A stretch of 64,000 nucleotides of DNA from DASZBX01 sp035943635 (GCA_035943635.1 DASZBX010000043.1:1-64000), one strand, 5' to 3'. Positions 25,201-33,844 are shown, counted from the first letter of the stretch. The notes: generated by a model not told the origin, from the sequence alone. Made by a program: numbers and translations.

Positions 25201-25673
25201 GTTCCCCGGCCCCGGACTGGTTCGGCGCCACCTGGCTGCGGTACTTCGCGATGGTCGAACTGGCCCGGGTCGACCAGGCCGGCGACGATCTGGCGGCGGC
25301 CCGCGCGCGGTACCGCGAGGCGTTGCCGCATGACGTGGGCCCGCGCAATCTGCCCGCGCTGGCGCTCGGCGCCGAGGCGTTGGCCGGGCTCACCCTCGCC
25401 GAGGGCGATCCCGAGCAGGCCGCGTATCTGCAGGGGGTCGCGCTCGCGCTCCGGCACAGCGCCGGGCCGCAGGACGTCGAGCAACGTACGCTGACCGCGG
25501 CGATCCGTGCGGCGCTCGGCGGGGACGCCGGGTGCGCGCCGGCTCCGATGTCGGCGGATCTGTCGGCGGGCCGCTATGAACAGGTGCATGCGCGCGGCGC
25601 CGCTTTGCGTCCCGACGAGGCGATCGCCGCGTTGACCGCCGCCGCCCAGCAGTCGCCTTCGACTCAGCGCTGA
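22269..25673 (+). CDS. AfsR/SARP-type transcriptional regulator (BTAD, NB-ARC, TPR)
   Basis: This large regulator (1134 residues from the chosen ATG) has the AfsR architecture. It begins with an OmpR-like DNA-binding domain ('GRRAALALLALDAGRVVSAARLVDGLYG', about 20-95), then a BTAD domain (about 100-255). The STAND/NB-ARC ATPase follows with Walker A 'TGPGGAGKTRIAVEAAG' near residue 335 and 'LLLVLDNCEHL' as Walker B. TPR-like helical repeats run from about 680 to the end. Such proteins activate secondary-metabolite or stress genes after ATP-driven, partner-dependent oligomerisation. The start is uncertain: GTG codons at 22245 and 22257 are alternatives, and none has a textbook ribosome site. 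It is separated from the efflux gene downstream by about 90 bp on the same strand. Confidence 0.85.
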   Translation: MVGTGSGALPGAESGLRVGILGGVRAWAAGGDPVALGGSGRRAALALLALDAGRVVSAARLVDGLYGAHPPAGVANAVQSQISRLRAALREPGGPDPIEHRPAGYRLVVDPDRVDVHRFTRLAAQGHQALRTGDLAKAGQTLEDALALWRGPALADVRDVPFAQAQAVRLEDLRLTAAEDLAQARIRLGRRREAIAQLRELVAAEPLRERLSTLLVLALHADGRQAEALAAFGEARSALAEALGADPGPQLAAAHLAVLRGDEVRIGGDADTADGSRGAGEPTIEIGRTARRDEPAAPGLRRLALPAPLNELIGRAPDLDRIGVLLRRGRLLTLTGPGGAGKTRIAVEAAGRHPQDSCFADLSGLTEGEDVSQAVLSALGLRGSALLGPADGPAPLARLANALRDRPLLLVLDNCEHLVAQCARFAADLLAACPDLRVLATSREALGITGEVVFSLPPLPEPAALRLFAERAAAARPDFDPGRDPAAAAEICGRLDGLPLAIELAAARLRLLTPRQVADRLDDRFRLLTGGARTARPRQQTLRAVVDWSWELLSGPERAVLRRASVFSGGFTLAAGEAVCADPAAGAGGDGSGGDEDGSRVERADVLDLLGSLVDKSLVMAVQPQSAAEDQAGGEIRFRMLQTVRAYAAERLAESGEAARIDQSHLDVFLTLAAHANPLLRTADQLHWLSRLAADHDNLLAALRRSDPRTALRMISELASYWLLRGLRFEATPHARRVLAALGPQPLPGLAEEYAICVALAIQSAANRAELADHIAAAEGLMAEFWRTPRRNPVLTLLWAPLSGVREDMVHVTPQEQAAWLADPWHEGLAHIGQGYVHWYVTGDWATADREFTEAIAVYRRLGDRWGSIVALSEAAAIADTLGDRDRSQARTAEALRLAGELGATEDTAELLCGRAERAVRVGELAAAEADCERAIVLFQQVGSVESVPRARLCLARIDRLRGDLAAAREQCLIALAGSPAPDWFGATWLRYFAMVELARVDQAGDDLAAARARYREALPHDVGPRNLPALALGAEALAGLTLAEGDPEQAAYLQGVALALRHSAGPQDVEQRTLTAAIRAALGGDAGCAPAPMSADLSAGRYEQVHARGAALRPDEAIAALTAAAQQSPSTQR

Positions 25674-25764
25674 GCCGCGCAGCTCACGCCGCTCCCCCGG
25701 CCGGTCAGCCGTCGGTCAGCGATCGGTACGCGGGCGGTCAGCGTGTGCGCCGAGGCTGGATGTC

Positions 25765-27423
25765 ATGACGACGAATCCACCAGAGTCCGCGGCATCGGCC
25801 CTCGCCCCGCAACTCCCGGCCCTGCGCAAGTGGGGCACGCTGGCCATCTGCTCCATCGCCGCGCTCCTGCTCGGCATCGACAACACGGTGCTCAACCTGG
25901 CCATCCCGAGCCTGGTCAAGACGATGCAGCCGTCCGCGACCGCGCTGCTGTGGATCGCCGACGCGTACAGTTTCGCCCTCGGCAGCCTGCTGGTGCTGAT
26001 GGGGAACATCGGCGACCGGATCGGGCGCAAGCGGCTGCTGCTGATCGGCGCGACCTGCTTCGGGCTGGCCTCGGTGCTGACCGCGTACTCCGGCAGCCCG
26101 GGCATGCTGATCGCGGCCCGGCTGCTGCTGGGCGCGTCCGGGGCGACGGTGATGCCGTCCACGGCCTCGCTGATCCGGTCGACGTTCACCGATCCGAAGG
26201 AACGCACCCTGATGATCGGCATCTGCGGCGGGATCGGGGCGAGCGGGTTCGCGCTCGGGCCGGTGATCGGCGGCGCGCTGCTCGACCACTTCTGGTGGGG
26301 CTCGGTCTTCCTGATCAACCTGCCGGTGATGCTGCTGATCCTCGGATTCGGCCCGTTCCTGCTGGCCGAGTCCCGGCATCCGGCGCCCGGGCGGCTGGAC
26401 TGGCTGGGCGTGGGCCTGTCCGTGGCCGGGCTGTTCGGCGTGATCTACGCGATCCAGACCGGTGCGCATGACGGTTTCACCAGCCCGGGTGTCCGGGTCT
26501 CGGCCATCGCCGGCGCGCTCGCGCTGGTGTTGTTCGTGCTGCGGCAGAACCGGATCGCCGACCCGCTCGTCGACCTTCCACTGCTGCGCAACCGGGCGTT
26601 CGCCGGGTCGCTGGGCGCGAACCTGGTGACCATCCTGGCCCTGTCGGCGTTGTCGCTGGCCTTCTCGCAGTACTTCCAGGACGTGCGCGGCTGGTCGCCG
26701 TTGAGCGCCGGGCTGGCCCTGCTGCCCGGCCCGCTCGGCGCGATGATCGGCGGGCCGTCCTGCGTATTGGTGATCACCCGGATCGGGCGGGCGAGCACGA
26801 CCGCGCTGGGCCTGGCGCTGATGGCGGTGAGCATGTTCTGGTTCTCCCGGATCGGCGTGCACACCGCCTACCTGGTCATGACCCCGGCGGTGCTGCTCAA
26901 CGGGATCGGGATCGGCCTGGTCTTCGGCACGACGAACGACACGATGCTGGCCACCGCGCCGAAGGAGCGGGCCGGCGGCGCGGCCGCGATCGGGGAGACG
27001 GCGATGGAACTCGGCGGCGGCCTGGGCGTGGCGATCCTGGGCAGCGTGCTGGCCGCCACGTTCCGGTCCGGGCTGCGGCTGCCGGCCGGGCTGACCCCGA
27101 CGGTCGCGGCCGCCGCGCACCAGAGCGTGGGCGCGGCGGTGGGCGCCGGGGCCGGACTGCCCGCGCCGCAGGGCCCCGCGCTGGTGGCCACCGCGCAGCA
27201 GGCGTTCACGCACGGCCTCCAGGTCACCACCGCGATCGGCGGCGTCGTGCTGGTGATCGGCGCGGTCCTGGCGCTCGTCGCGCTGCGCGGGGTCCCGGCT
27301 CAGATCGTCGACATCGAGGCGGCCGCGGCGCAGGCCGACGCCGACGCCGGCCCCGATCCGACGACTGAATCAGGACCCAAAATTCCCGCCCAGCCCGCCA
27401 TTCATCGAACCCTGCATAACTGA
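25765..27423 (+). CDS. DHA2-family MFS efflux transporter (14 TMS)
   Basis: This proton-driven multidrug or metabolite exporter of the EmrB/QacA type has 552 residues and 14 predicted membrane helices. It carries the N-terminal 'LLLGIDNTVLNLAIPSL' (the D-x-T-x-V-N-x-A-x-P motif of the family), motif A in 'GNIGDRIGRKRLLLIG', and motif C-like 'GALGPVIGG'-type Gly-rich helix 5 ('GFALGPVIGGALL'). A cytoplasmic Ala/Asp-rich tail ends the protein. It follows the AfsR-like regulator on the same strand, so regulation by it is plausible. The substrate is unknown. Confidence 0.9.
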   Translation: MTTNPPESAASALAPQLPALRKWGTLAICSIAALLLGIDNTVLNLAIPSLVKTMQPSATALLWIADAYSFALGSLLVLMGNIGDRIGRKRLLLIGATCFGLASVLTAYSGSPGMLIAARLLLGASGATVMPSTASLIRSTFTDPKERTLMIGICGGIGASGFALGPVIGGALLDHFWWGSVFLINLPVMLLILGFGPFLLAESRHPAPGRLDWLGVGLSVAGLFGVIYAIQTGAHDGFTSPGVRVSAIAGALALVLFVLRQNRIADPLVDLPLLRNRAFAGSLGANLVTILALSALSLAFSQYFQDVRGWSPLSAGLALLPGPLGAMIGGPSCVLVITRIGRASTTALGLALMAVSMFWFSRIGVHTAYLVMTPAVLLNGIGIGLVFGTTNDTMLATAPKERAGGAAAIGETAMELGGGLGVAILGSVLAATFRSGLRLPAGLTPTVAAAAHQSVGAAVGAGAGLPAPQGPALVATAQQAFTHGLQVTTAIGGVVLVIGAVLALVALRGVPAQIVDIEAAAAQADADAGPDPTTESGPKIPAQPAIHRTLHN

Positions 27424-27636
27424 CGCACCACCAATATCCTTGCCCACCAACCCGAACTCGCACCTCACGAGGGCGCCCGGGAGCGCTCGCGCGGGCTTAT
27501 ATCAGCATTCAGTCTTGCGGTTGGGGCGCCGCGCGGCTATGCACATACTCAGAGACGACCGGGCCCCGCCGGCAGGTCGCCCGTCAACCCGGCGCCGCCG
27601 GCGCCGCCGGATCCCTGAGTCGATCGGGACACAGCC

Positions 27637-28338
27637 ATGCGCAGATACCTCGCCGAGTTCATCGGCACCTTCTTCCTCGTCCTCACCGTCGGATGCACCG
27701 TCCTGGGCAACGTCGCCCTCGCTCCCCTGGCCATCGGCTCCTCGCTGATGGTCATGGTCTACGCCGCCGGCCACATCTCCGGCGCCCACTTCAACCCGGC
27801 GGTCACCCTGGCCGTGCTGGTCCGCGGCAAGATCGAGCCGGTCGACGCGGCCGCCTACTGGGTGGCCCAGATCGTCGGCGGGGTGCTGGCCGGGCTGACC
27901 GCCCGGTACCTGGTGAACCCGGCCAAGGTGACCGCGCTGTCGCCGACCGGCCGCGAGGTCGGGGTCACGCTCGTGGCCGAGGCGCTGTACGCCTTCGCGC
28001 TGTGCTACGTGGTGCTGAACGTGGCCACCAGCAGGGACCACCCCGACAACGGGTTCTACGGCCTGGCGATCGGGTTCACCGTGGTGGTCGGCGCGTTCGC
28101 GGTCGGCGGGATCTCCGGCGGCGCGTTCAACCCGGCGGTGGCGTTCGGCGCGTCGACCATGGGCCTGTTCGCCTGGGCCAAGATCTGGATCTGGCTGCTG
28201 GCCGACCTGACTGGCGGGCTGCTCGCGGGCGCGGTGTTCCTGCTGCTCAACCCGCAGGAGCGCGAGGCCCGGCCGGTCGGCGCCGAGGAGATCACGCCGA
28301 TGCCCCCGGCGCCCGCGGGCGAGACCGTCCCGGCGTGA
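27637..28338 (+). CDS. MIP-family channel (aquaporin/glycerol facilitator-like)
   Basis: This 233-residue channel has six membrane helices and both half-helix pore motifs: 'GAHFNPAVTLAVLV' (about residue 50) and 'GAFNPAVAFGAST' (about residue 168). The opening 'YLAEFIGTFFLVLTVG' is typical of the family. It moves water and possibly small neutral solutes passively. A compact rho-independent-type hairpin closes the gene at 28371. It is probably monocistronic. Confidence 0.92.
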   Translation: MRRYLAEFIGTFFLVLTVGCTVLGNVALAPLAIGSSLMVMVYAAGHISGAHFNPAVTLAVLVRGKIEPVDAAAYWVAQIVGGVLAGLTARYLVNPAKVTALSPTGREVGVTLVAEALYAFALCYVVLNVATSRDHPDNGFYGLAIGFTVVVGAFAVGGISGGAFNPAVAFGASTMGLFAWAKIWIWLLADLTGGLLAGAVFLLLNPQEREARPVGAEEITPMPPAPAGETVPA

Positions 28339-28370
28339 TTGCGGCATGATCCCGGTGTGAAAAACAGAGC

Positions 28371-28401
28371 ACCCGGGCGCCGCTGCTGGCGGCGCCCGGG
28401 T
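28371..28401 (+). terminator. Terminator of the aquaporin-like gene
   Basis: ACCCGGGCGCCGC (28371-28383) and GCGGCGCCCGGGT (28389-28401) form a perfect 13-bp stem with a 5-nt loop, 32 bp past the stop codon. Confidence 0.8.
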
Positions 28402-28566
28402 GGTCTCCGGGCGGCTCGGCCCGTGCTCCCCCGCCGAGTCCGCCCGATCCGTCCGGCGGCGGCGCGAGAGAGAGACAGCGCCGCGCCGCCACCGGACCAG
28501 GCTCTGCGTACCCTTACCTGACGGACTCCCCTTCGCCCGGCAGGACACGCAGGGCCTAGCTCATGG

Positions 28567-29517
28567 TCAGCTGTACAGACCGGGCGTGCTGAAGAACGAG
28601 TTCAGGGCGTTCGTGTCGCTGTGCGCCTCGGCCTGCTGGGCGGGGGTGTCCATCGCGTCCGGCAGGGCGGCCAGCTGGGTCAGGTGCCCGGCCTGGGTGG
28701 AGAAGCCGCTGGATCCGGGCGCGCCGGAATTCGCCGCGTTGTTCAGCAGGGCCGCGGCCTCGCCCCAGTAGTAGCCCTGGTTCGCCGAGATCGCGCTCGC
28801 CCCGGCCTTCCACAGCTGCTGCGCCTCGTAGAACTCGGCCGCGGCCTGGGCCGAACCGCCGCCGGAGGACCCGCCGCTCAGCGCGGTCAACGCCGGCGGG
28901 ACGCACAGGGTCGTCTGGAACGGCACCTGCGCGGAGTGGGTCTCGTTGGGCGGGGTCACCAGCAGGTCGGGCGTCGACCCGCACGAGGGCCCGCTGCCGC
29001 CGGCCGCCGCGTACGAGGTGACCGCGTAGAGCACCGCGGCGGCCGTACCGCCGGGCTGCAGGGTGATCGTCGACCCGGCGGACCCGGCCCGCGAGGCCTG
29101 GTAGATCTGGTTGCCGCCGCCGTCGAGCGCGGCCACCCCCGGCCAGCCGAGCACCGTGCACGCCGCCGCGCTGGAGTTCTTCAGCACCAGCGGCCGGGCC
29201 AGCGAGCCGCTCGCCCCGTTCGGGAACGGCGTGCCCAGGCTCAGCGACAGCTCGCCGAGCGTGCACGCGCTCGTCCCGCCCGCGCCCGCCCCGCCGGCCG
29301 CGGTGGTCGGCGCCGAGCCCGCCCCCGAGTCCGCCCCGGACGCGGTCACCGCCGCCGTGGCCGACCCGCTCGCCGCGCCGCCCGCCCCCGCTCCCCCGCC
29401 GCTCGTCGCGGTGGACTGCCCGGAGCTCGACATGCAGCCGGACAGACTCACCACCAACCCGGCGGAGACCAACGCCAGAGGCGCCGTGCCACGCAGGACC
29501 ACGATCCGCTTGAACAT
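28567..29517 (-). CDS. DUF4232-domain lipoprotein
   Basis: The start at 29517 has a GAGGGAGA site and gives a 316-residue protein with a lipoprotein signal peptide ('LALVSAGLVVSLSGC', lipobox LSGC, Cys about 28). A Ser/Gly/Ala-rich linker follows to about residue 82. The DUF4232 domain then runs from about 85 to 205 ('GELSLSLGTPFPNGASG', 'LVLKNSSAAACTVLGWPGVAALD', 'CVPPALTAL'), and the rest is a helical Ala/Gln-rich C-terminal domain. DUF4232 proteins are exported actinobacterial proteins of unknown function. Three Cys in the domain may form disulfides. It stands alone, convergent with the channel gene. Confidence 0.82.
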   Translation of the reverse strand: MFKRIVVLRGTAPLALVSAGLVVSLSGCMSSSGQSTATSGGGAGAGGAASGSATAAVTASGADSGAGSAPTTAAGGAGAGGTSACTLGELSLSLGTPFPNGASGSLARPLVLKNSSAAACTVLGWPGVAALDGGGNQIYQASRAGSAGSTITLQPGGTAAAVLYAVTSYAAAGGSGPSCGSTPDLLVTPPNETHSAQVPFQTTLCVPPALTALSGGSSGGGSAQAAAEFYEAQQLWKAGASAISANQGYYWGEAAALLNNAANSGAPGSSGFSTQAGHLTQLAALPDAMDTPAQQAEAHSDTNALNSFFSTPGLYS

Positions 29518-29778
29518 CGCTGATCTCCCTCGCTTGTGCAGTCGTTTGACTGTAGGAGAGCGCGACCCCGCGAACACCAACAACTATGGGAAGATTCTTG
29601 CGGGAATCTTCTGCCGGTACCGGCCCGGGCACGGTCGGTCACCCCGGGAACGGACGAAGGCGCCTTATCCGCTGGATACCGGCGCGCAGGAGCCGCGCGG
29701 CGTCGTCTGCGTGACGTACTGCCCGGCTCGTACGGCCGTGCGAGGCAGGCGATCGGTCGACCTTCGAGCACAGACCCG

Positions 29779-30216
29779 CTACACGAACTCGGGGAAGAAC
29801 AGCTTGATCTCGCGGGCGGCCGAGACCGGGGAGTCGGAGCCGTGCACCAGGTTCTGCACCACGGTCGTGCCGATGTCGGTGGCCAGGTCGCCGCGGATGG
29901 TACCGGGGGCGGCCTTGACCGGGTCGGTGGCGCCGGACAGGGTGCGGAAGGCCTCGATGCAGCGGTGGCCCTCCACGATCATCGCGACCACCGGGCCGGA
30001 GGTCATGAAGGAGACCAGAGGTTCGAAGAACGGCTTGCCCTCGTGCTCGGCGTAGTGCTCCTCGACCAGTTCCCGGGGCAGCGCGCGCAGGTCCAGGGCC
30101 ACGACCCTGATGCCCTTGCGCTCGATCCGCTCGATGATCGTGCCGATCAGGGCGCGCTTGACGCCGTCCGGCTTCACCAACACCAGCGAACGTTCGACGG
30201 GGGTCGCCACCATCAT
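29779..30216 (-). CDS. ndk: Nucleoside diphosphate kinase
   Basis: Ndk transfers gamma-phosphate from ATP to NDPs through a phosphohistidine. The 145-residue protein opens 'ERSLVLVKPDGVKRALIG', and the active-site His lies in 'QNLVHGSDSPVSAAREI'; the C-terminus 'IKLFFPEF' is typical. It is last in the DUF177-to-ndk operon, 101 bp after the DUF4233 gene. It sits beside DUF4233 and folC, the usual actinomycete order. Confidence 0.96.
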   Translation of the reverse strand: MMVATPVERSLVLVKPDGVKRALIGTIIERIERKGIRVVALDLRALPRELVEEHYAEHEGKPFFEPLVSFMTSGPVVAMIVEGHRCIEAFRTLSGATDPVKAAPGTIRGDLATDIGTTVVQNLVHGSDSPVSAAREIKLFFPEFV

Positions 30217-30317
30217 CTCCTCAGCCTTCCGGGGACGTCCACATCGACGTCCGCCTCTCCAAGGATGGTATGACCCATCTCACCCCACGTTCACACCAGG
30301 GGTGGCCAAACAGGTGT

Positions 30318-30650
30318 TCATTCTGCGGCGAAGGCGCGCATCCGCTCCTCTTTGATCTTCTCGCCCTTCTGGCCGTAGTGCAGGCCGGCCCACCACAGCG
30401 CGGTGAACAAGGCGCCCAGGACGAACATGTCGGCGATCATGAATCCGGCGGCCAGGAAGCCGATCTGCAGGATCCATCCGGCGGCGTAAGCCCAGCGGTG
30501 CTTCATCAGGCCGGACAGCAGCACACAGCCGACGCCCAGGGCGAGGGCCAGGTACCAGTCGTCCGAGGGGTGCAGCTTCGCGACGGCGAGGCCGAAGAAG
30601 AGCGCGATGAACGCCTCGAAGACGAGGATCGCGGCGGCATTCCTGCGCAT
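30318..30650 (-). CDS. DUF4233 membrane protein
   Basis: This 110-residue protein has three or four membrane helices ('AAAILVFEAFIALFFGLAVA', 'WYLALALGVGCVLLSGLM', 'AAGWILQIGFLAAGFMIADMFVLGALFTALWWAGLHYG') and a basic/acidic tail. It is the conserved DUF4233 protein encoded between folC and ndk in actinomycetes. The function is unknown. The start at 30650 matches the conserved N-terminus; the frame stays open further upstream, but that extension is Arg/Pro-rich non-homologous sequence. Confidence 0.85.
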   Translation of the reverse strand: MRRNAAAILVFEAFIALFFGLAVAKLHPSDDWYLALALGVGCVLLSGLMKHRWAYAAGWILQIGFLAAGFMIADMFVLGALFTALWWAGLHYGQKGEKIKEERMRAFAAE

Positions 30651-30825
30651 GGGTCGGGCCTTTCGGACAGCGGTGCGGTTCACGTCCGGCGCAGCGCGTC
30701 GGGCGGGGGTCGGTCGGCGGGCGGCCGTACGCGGTCGGCGCCTACCGGAGCGGCGGACGCGGGCCGGCCGACGCCATCCGGCACCGGCCACCGGCCCGCC
30801 GCCCGGCGGCGGCACCCGAGCAGGG

Positions 30826-32184
30826 TCAGATCCTGCGGCGCAGCAGCCGGGCCGCGTCGCCGGCGGTGACCACCGAGCCGGTCACCACGACGCCCGCACC
30901 ACCTAGGCTAGCGTCCCGCACCGCGCTCTCCGCCAGCGCCACCGCCTTGTCCACGGCGTCGTCCAGCCGCGGGGACACGGTGACCCGGTCCTCGCCGAAG
31001 ATCTCGGTGGCCAGCCGCCCCAGCTCCTCCGGGTCCATCGACCGCAGCGAGGAGTTGCGGGTGACCACGACCGCGTCCAGGACCGGTTCGAAGGTCTCCA
31101 GGATGGTGCGCACGTCCTTGTCCGCCATCACCGCGAGCACGCCGACCAGGGTCTCGAAGCTGAACTCCTCGCTCAGCGCCGCGGCCGCGGCCTGGGCGCC
31201 GCCGGGGTTGTGCGCGGCGTCGATCAGCACGGTCGGGCTGCGCCGGATCACCTCCAGCCGGCCGGGCGAGGTGGCCTTGGCCAGGGCCGTGCGGACCAGG
31301 CCGGGGTCCAGGTCCGCGCCGCCGGTGCCGGCCCCGAGGAAGGCCTCGACCGCGGCGATCGCGCAGGCGGCGTTGTGCGCCTGGTGCTCGCCGTGCAGGG
31401 GCAGGTACAGGTCGCCGTACTCCTGGGACAGGCCCTTGATGGTCAGCTGCTGGCCGCCGACCGCCAGCTGCCGGTCCAGCACGCCGAACTCGATGCCCTC
31501 GCGGGCGACCGTGGCCTCGACCTCGACCGCGTGCCGCAGCAGCACCTCGGCGGCCTCGGCCGGCTGGCGGCCGAGCACCGCGATCGCGCCGGTCTTGATG
31601 ATCCCGGACTTCTCCCAGGCGATGTCCTCGACCGTGTCGCCGAGCAGCTGGGTGTGGTCCAGCGAGATCGGGGTGACCACGGCCACATCGGCGTCGATCA
31701 CGTTGGTCGCGTCCCAGGTGCCGCCGAGGCCGACCTCGACCACGGCGGCCGAGACCGGCGCGTCGGCGAAGGCCGCGTAGGCCATCCCGACGATCAGCTC
31801 GAAGAAGGACAAAGGGTGCGGCTGGGCCGCGTCGACCATGTCGGCGTACGGGCTGATGTCGCGGTAGACCTCGACGAAACGCTCCCGGGAGAGCGGTTCG
31901 CCGTCCAGGCAGATCCGCTCGCGCAGCTCCTCCAGCTCCGGGCTGGTGGTCCGGCCGGTGCGCAGGTCCAGTTCGCGCAGCAGGCCGTCGATCATGCGGG
32001 CGGTGGAGGTCTTGCCGTTGGTGCCGGTGATGTGGATCGACTTGTAGCCGCGCTGCGGCTGCCCCAGCAGGTCCGTCAGGGCGGCGATCCGGTCGGTGGA
32101 CGGTTCGAGCTTGGTCTCCGGCCAGCGGCCCAGCAGCTCCGCTTCGGCCTTGCGGTACTCGCTCTCGACTTCCTGCGCGTTCAT
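30826..32184 (-). CDS. folC: Folylpolyglutamate/dihydrofolate synthase
   Basis: FolC adds glutamate to dihydropteroate and/or tetrahydrofolates using ATP. The 452-residue Mur-ligase-fold protein has the P-loop 'HITGTNGKTSTARMIDG', the family 'VEVGLGGTWDATNVID' and 'SLDHTQLLGDTVEDIAWEKSGI', and the C-terminal domain beginning near 'RLEVIRRSPTVLIDAAHNPGG'. The start at 32184 has a GAGGGC site. It begins 24 bp after mutM, so the two are co-transcribed; the usual upstream partner valS is absent. Confidence 0.94.
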   Translation of the reverse strand: MNAQEVESEYRKAEAELLGRWPETKLEPSTDRIAALTDLLGQPQRGYKSIHITGTNGKTSTARMIDGLLRELDLRTGRTTSPELEELRERICLDGEPLSRERFVEVYRDISPYADMVDAAQPHPLSFFELIVGMAYAAFADAPVSAAVVEVGLGGTWDATNVIDADVAVVTPISLDHTQLLGDTVEDIAWEKSGIIKTGAIAVLGRQPAEAAEVLLRHAVEVEATVAREGIEFGVLDRQLAVGGQQLTIKGLSQEYGDLYLPLHGEHQAHNAACAIAAVEAFLGAGTGGADLDPGLVRTALAKATSPGRLEVIRRSPTVLIDAAHNPGGAQAAAAALSEEFSFETLVGVLAVMADKDVRTILETFEPVLDAVVVTRNSSLRSMDPEELGRLATEIFGEDRVTVSPRLDDAVDKAVALAESAVRDASLGGAGVVVTGSVVTAGDAARLLRRRI

Positions 32185-32208
32185 GCCCTCTATTCTCACA
32201 CTGTATTT

Positions 32209-33093
32209 TCAGTCCGAGGGCAAGGCCGCGCGCGGCTTGGGAACGGCCTGGCAGCGCGGGCAGAAGTACGAGGAGCGGTTCATGAACGAGACCCGTTCGA
32301 TCGGGGTCTTGCACCGCTCGCACGGCAGCCCGCCGCGGCCGTAGGCGTTCAGGGCGCGGGAGAAGTAGCCGGACTGGCCGTTGACGTTCACGTAGAGCGC
32401 GTCGAACGAGGTGCCGCCGGCCGCCAGGGCCTCGGTCATCACGGTCCGGGCCGCGGACAGCAGCCGCCCGGCCCGCTGCCGGGTCAGTCCGTCGGCCGGG
32501 TGCTCGCCGTGCAGCCGGGCCCGCCAGAGCGACTCGTCCGCGTAGATGTTGCCGACCCCGCTGACCAGGGTCTGGTCCAGCAGCGCGCGCTTGACCCCGG
32601 TGCGTTTGGCCAGCAGGTTGGTCAGGAACAAGCGGTTGTCGAACTTCGGGTCCAGCGGGTCGCGGGCGATGTGCGTGGCGCTGAGCGGGACCTGCCCGCC
32701 GTCCATCGCCCGGGCCAGCGGCTCGACCGCGAGGCCGCCGAAGGTGCGCTGGTCGACGAAGCGCAGCTCGGTGCCGCCGTCGGTGAAGGTGATCCGGACC
32801 CGCAGGTGGGTCTCGTCCGCGGCGTCCGGCGGCTGGACCAGCATCTGGCCGCTCATCCCGAGGTGCCCGGACAGGCAGTACAGGCCGTCGTCCAGCGGCA
32901 GCCAGAGGAACTTGCCCCGGCGGCAGGCGTCGATCACGGTCCGCCCGGCCAGGTGGTCGGCGAAGTCGTCGGCACCGGCCAGGTGCCGGCGGACGGCGCG
33001 CGGGTGCAGCGCGGCGGCGGAGCCGATGGTCCGGCCGACCACCCAGCGCTCCAGGCCGCGGCGCACGACCTCGACTTCGGGCAGTTCGGGCAC
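32209..33093 (-). CDS. mutM: Formamidopyrimidine-DNA glycosylase (MutM/Fpg)
   Basis: MutM removes 8-oxoguanine and other oxidised purines and nicks the abasic site. The 294-residue protein begins with the catalytic Pro ('MPELPEVEVVRRGLER'). It shows Lys in 'CRRGKFLWLPL', the helix-two-turn-helix 'LDQTLVSGVGNIYADESLWRA', and the C-terminal zinc finger (C-x2-C in 'CERCKTPI', C-x2-C in 'CPRCQ'). Its start is 3 bp after the rnc stop, so the genes are coupled. Confidence 0.95.
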   Translation of the reverse strand: MPELPEVEVVRRGLERWVVGRTIGSAAALHPRAVRRHLAGADDFADHLAGRTVIDACRRGKFLWLPLDDGLYCLSGHLGMSGQMLVQPPDAADETHLRVRITFTDGGTELRFVDQRTFGGLAVEPLARAMDGGQVPLSATHIARDPLDPKFDNRLFLTNLLAKRTGVKRALLDQTLVSGVGNIYADESLWRARLHGEHPADGLTRQRAGRLLSAARTVMTEALAAGGTSFDALYVNVNGQSGYFSRALNAYGRGGLPCERCKTPIERVSFMNRSSYFCPRCQAVPKPRAALPSD

Positions 33094-33096
33094 GGC

Positions 33097-33831
33097 TCAG
33101 CCGCCGCCCTGGCCGTCGGGCTGCTTGCGGGCCGAGCCGTGCTCGTCCCGGATCGCCCGGTAGGCGTGTTCGGCCGCGATGTGCTCGGCCACCTTCTTGG
33201 ACCGGCCCACGCCGGACGCGAAGGTCAGCTCGCCGACCCGGACCGAGGCGGTGAAGAACTTGTCGTGGTCCGGCCCGGACTCGCTGACCAGGTAGGCCGG
33301 GACGCCCAGGCCGTGCTCGCTGGTCAGTTCCTGGAGCGAGGTCTTCCAGTCCAGGCCCGCGCCCAGTTCGGCCGCCACGCTCATCAGCGGGCCGAACAGG
33401 CGGTGGATCAGCTCGCCCGCGGTCTCCAGGTCGTGGTCCAGGTAGACCGCGCCGATCAGGGCCTCGACCGTGTCGGCCAGGATCGAGGACTTGTCCCGGC
33501 CGTTGGTGTTCTCCTCGCCCTTGCCCAGGCGCAGGAACAGCCCGAGGTCCAGCCCGCGGGCCACCTGGGCCAGGGCCCGGGAGTTGACCACGTGCGAGCG
33601 GAACTTCGCCAGCTGCCCCTCCGGCAGGTCCGGGTGGGTGCGGAAGAGGTGGGTGGTGACGACCAGGCCGAGCACCGAGTCCCCGAGGAACTCCAGCCGC
33701 TCGTTGTTCGGGCACTCGCCGTTCTCGAAGGAGAAGGAGCGGTGCGTCAGGGCGCACTCGAGGAGCGACGGCTCGATCGGAAGGCCGAGCCGCTGCTCCA
33801 ACAAGGCGCGCGGTGCCGCTGAGTCAGTCAC
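33097..33831 (-). CDS. rnc: Ribonuclease III
   Basis: RNase III cleaves double-stranded RNA in rRNA processing and antisense regulation. The 244-residue protein has the signature 'NNERLEFLGDSVLGLVVT' (about 42), the second acidic motif 'LADTVEALIGAVYLD', and a C-terminal double-stranded-RNA-binding domain ('WKTSLQELTSEHGLG' through 'AAEHAYRAI'). A GTG start follows rpmF by 13 bp. Acting in the same operon as ribosomal protein L32 is a widely conserved arrangement. Confidence 0.95.
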   Translation of the reverse strand: MTDSAAPRALLEQRLGLPIEPSLLECALTHRSFSFENGECPNNERLEFLGDSVLGLVVTTHLFRTHPDLPEGQLAKFRSHVVNSRALAQVARGLDLGLFLRLGKGEENTNGRDKSSILADTVEALIGAVYLDHDLETAGELIHRLFGPLMSVAAELGAGLDWKTSLQELTSEHGLGVPAYLVSESGPDHDKFFTASVRVGELTFASGVGRSKKVAEHIAAEHAYRAIRDEHGSARKQPDGQGGG

Positions 33832-33844
33832 GGTGCCTCACGCG

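Noticed and set aside
22059..25589. Two long minus-strand frames opposite the AfsR-like gene
   Set aside because: The plus strand has recognisable BTAD, Walker and TPR motifs; the antisense frames have none.
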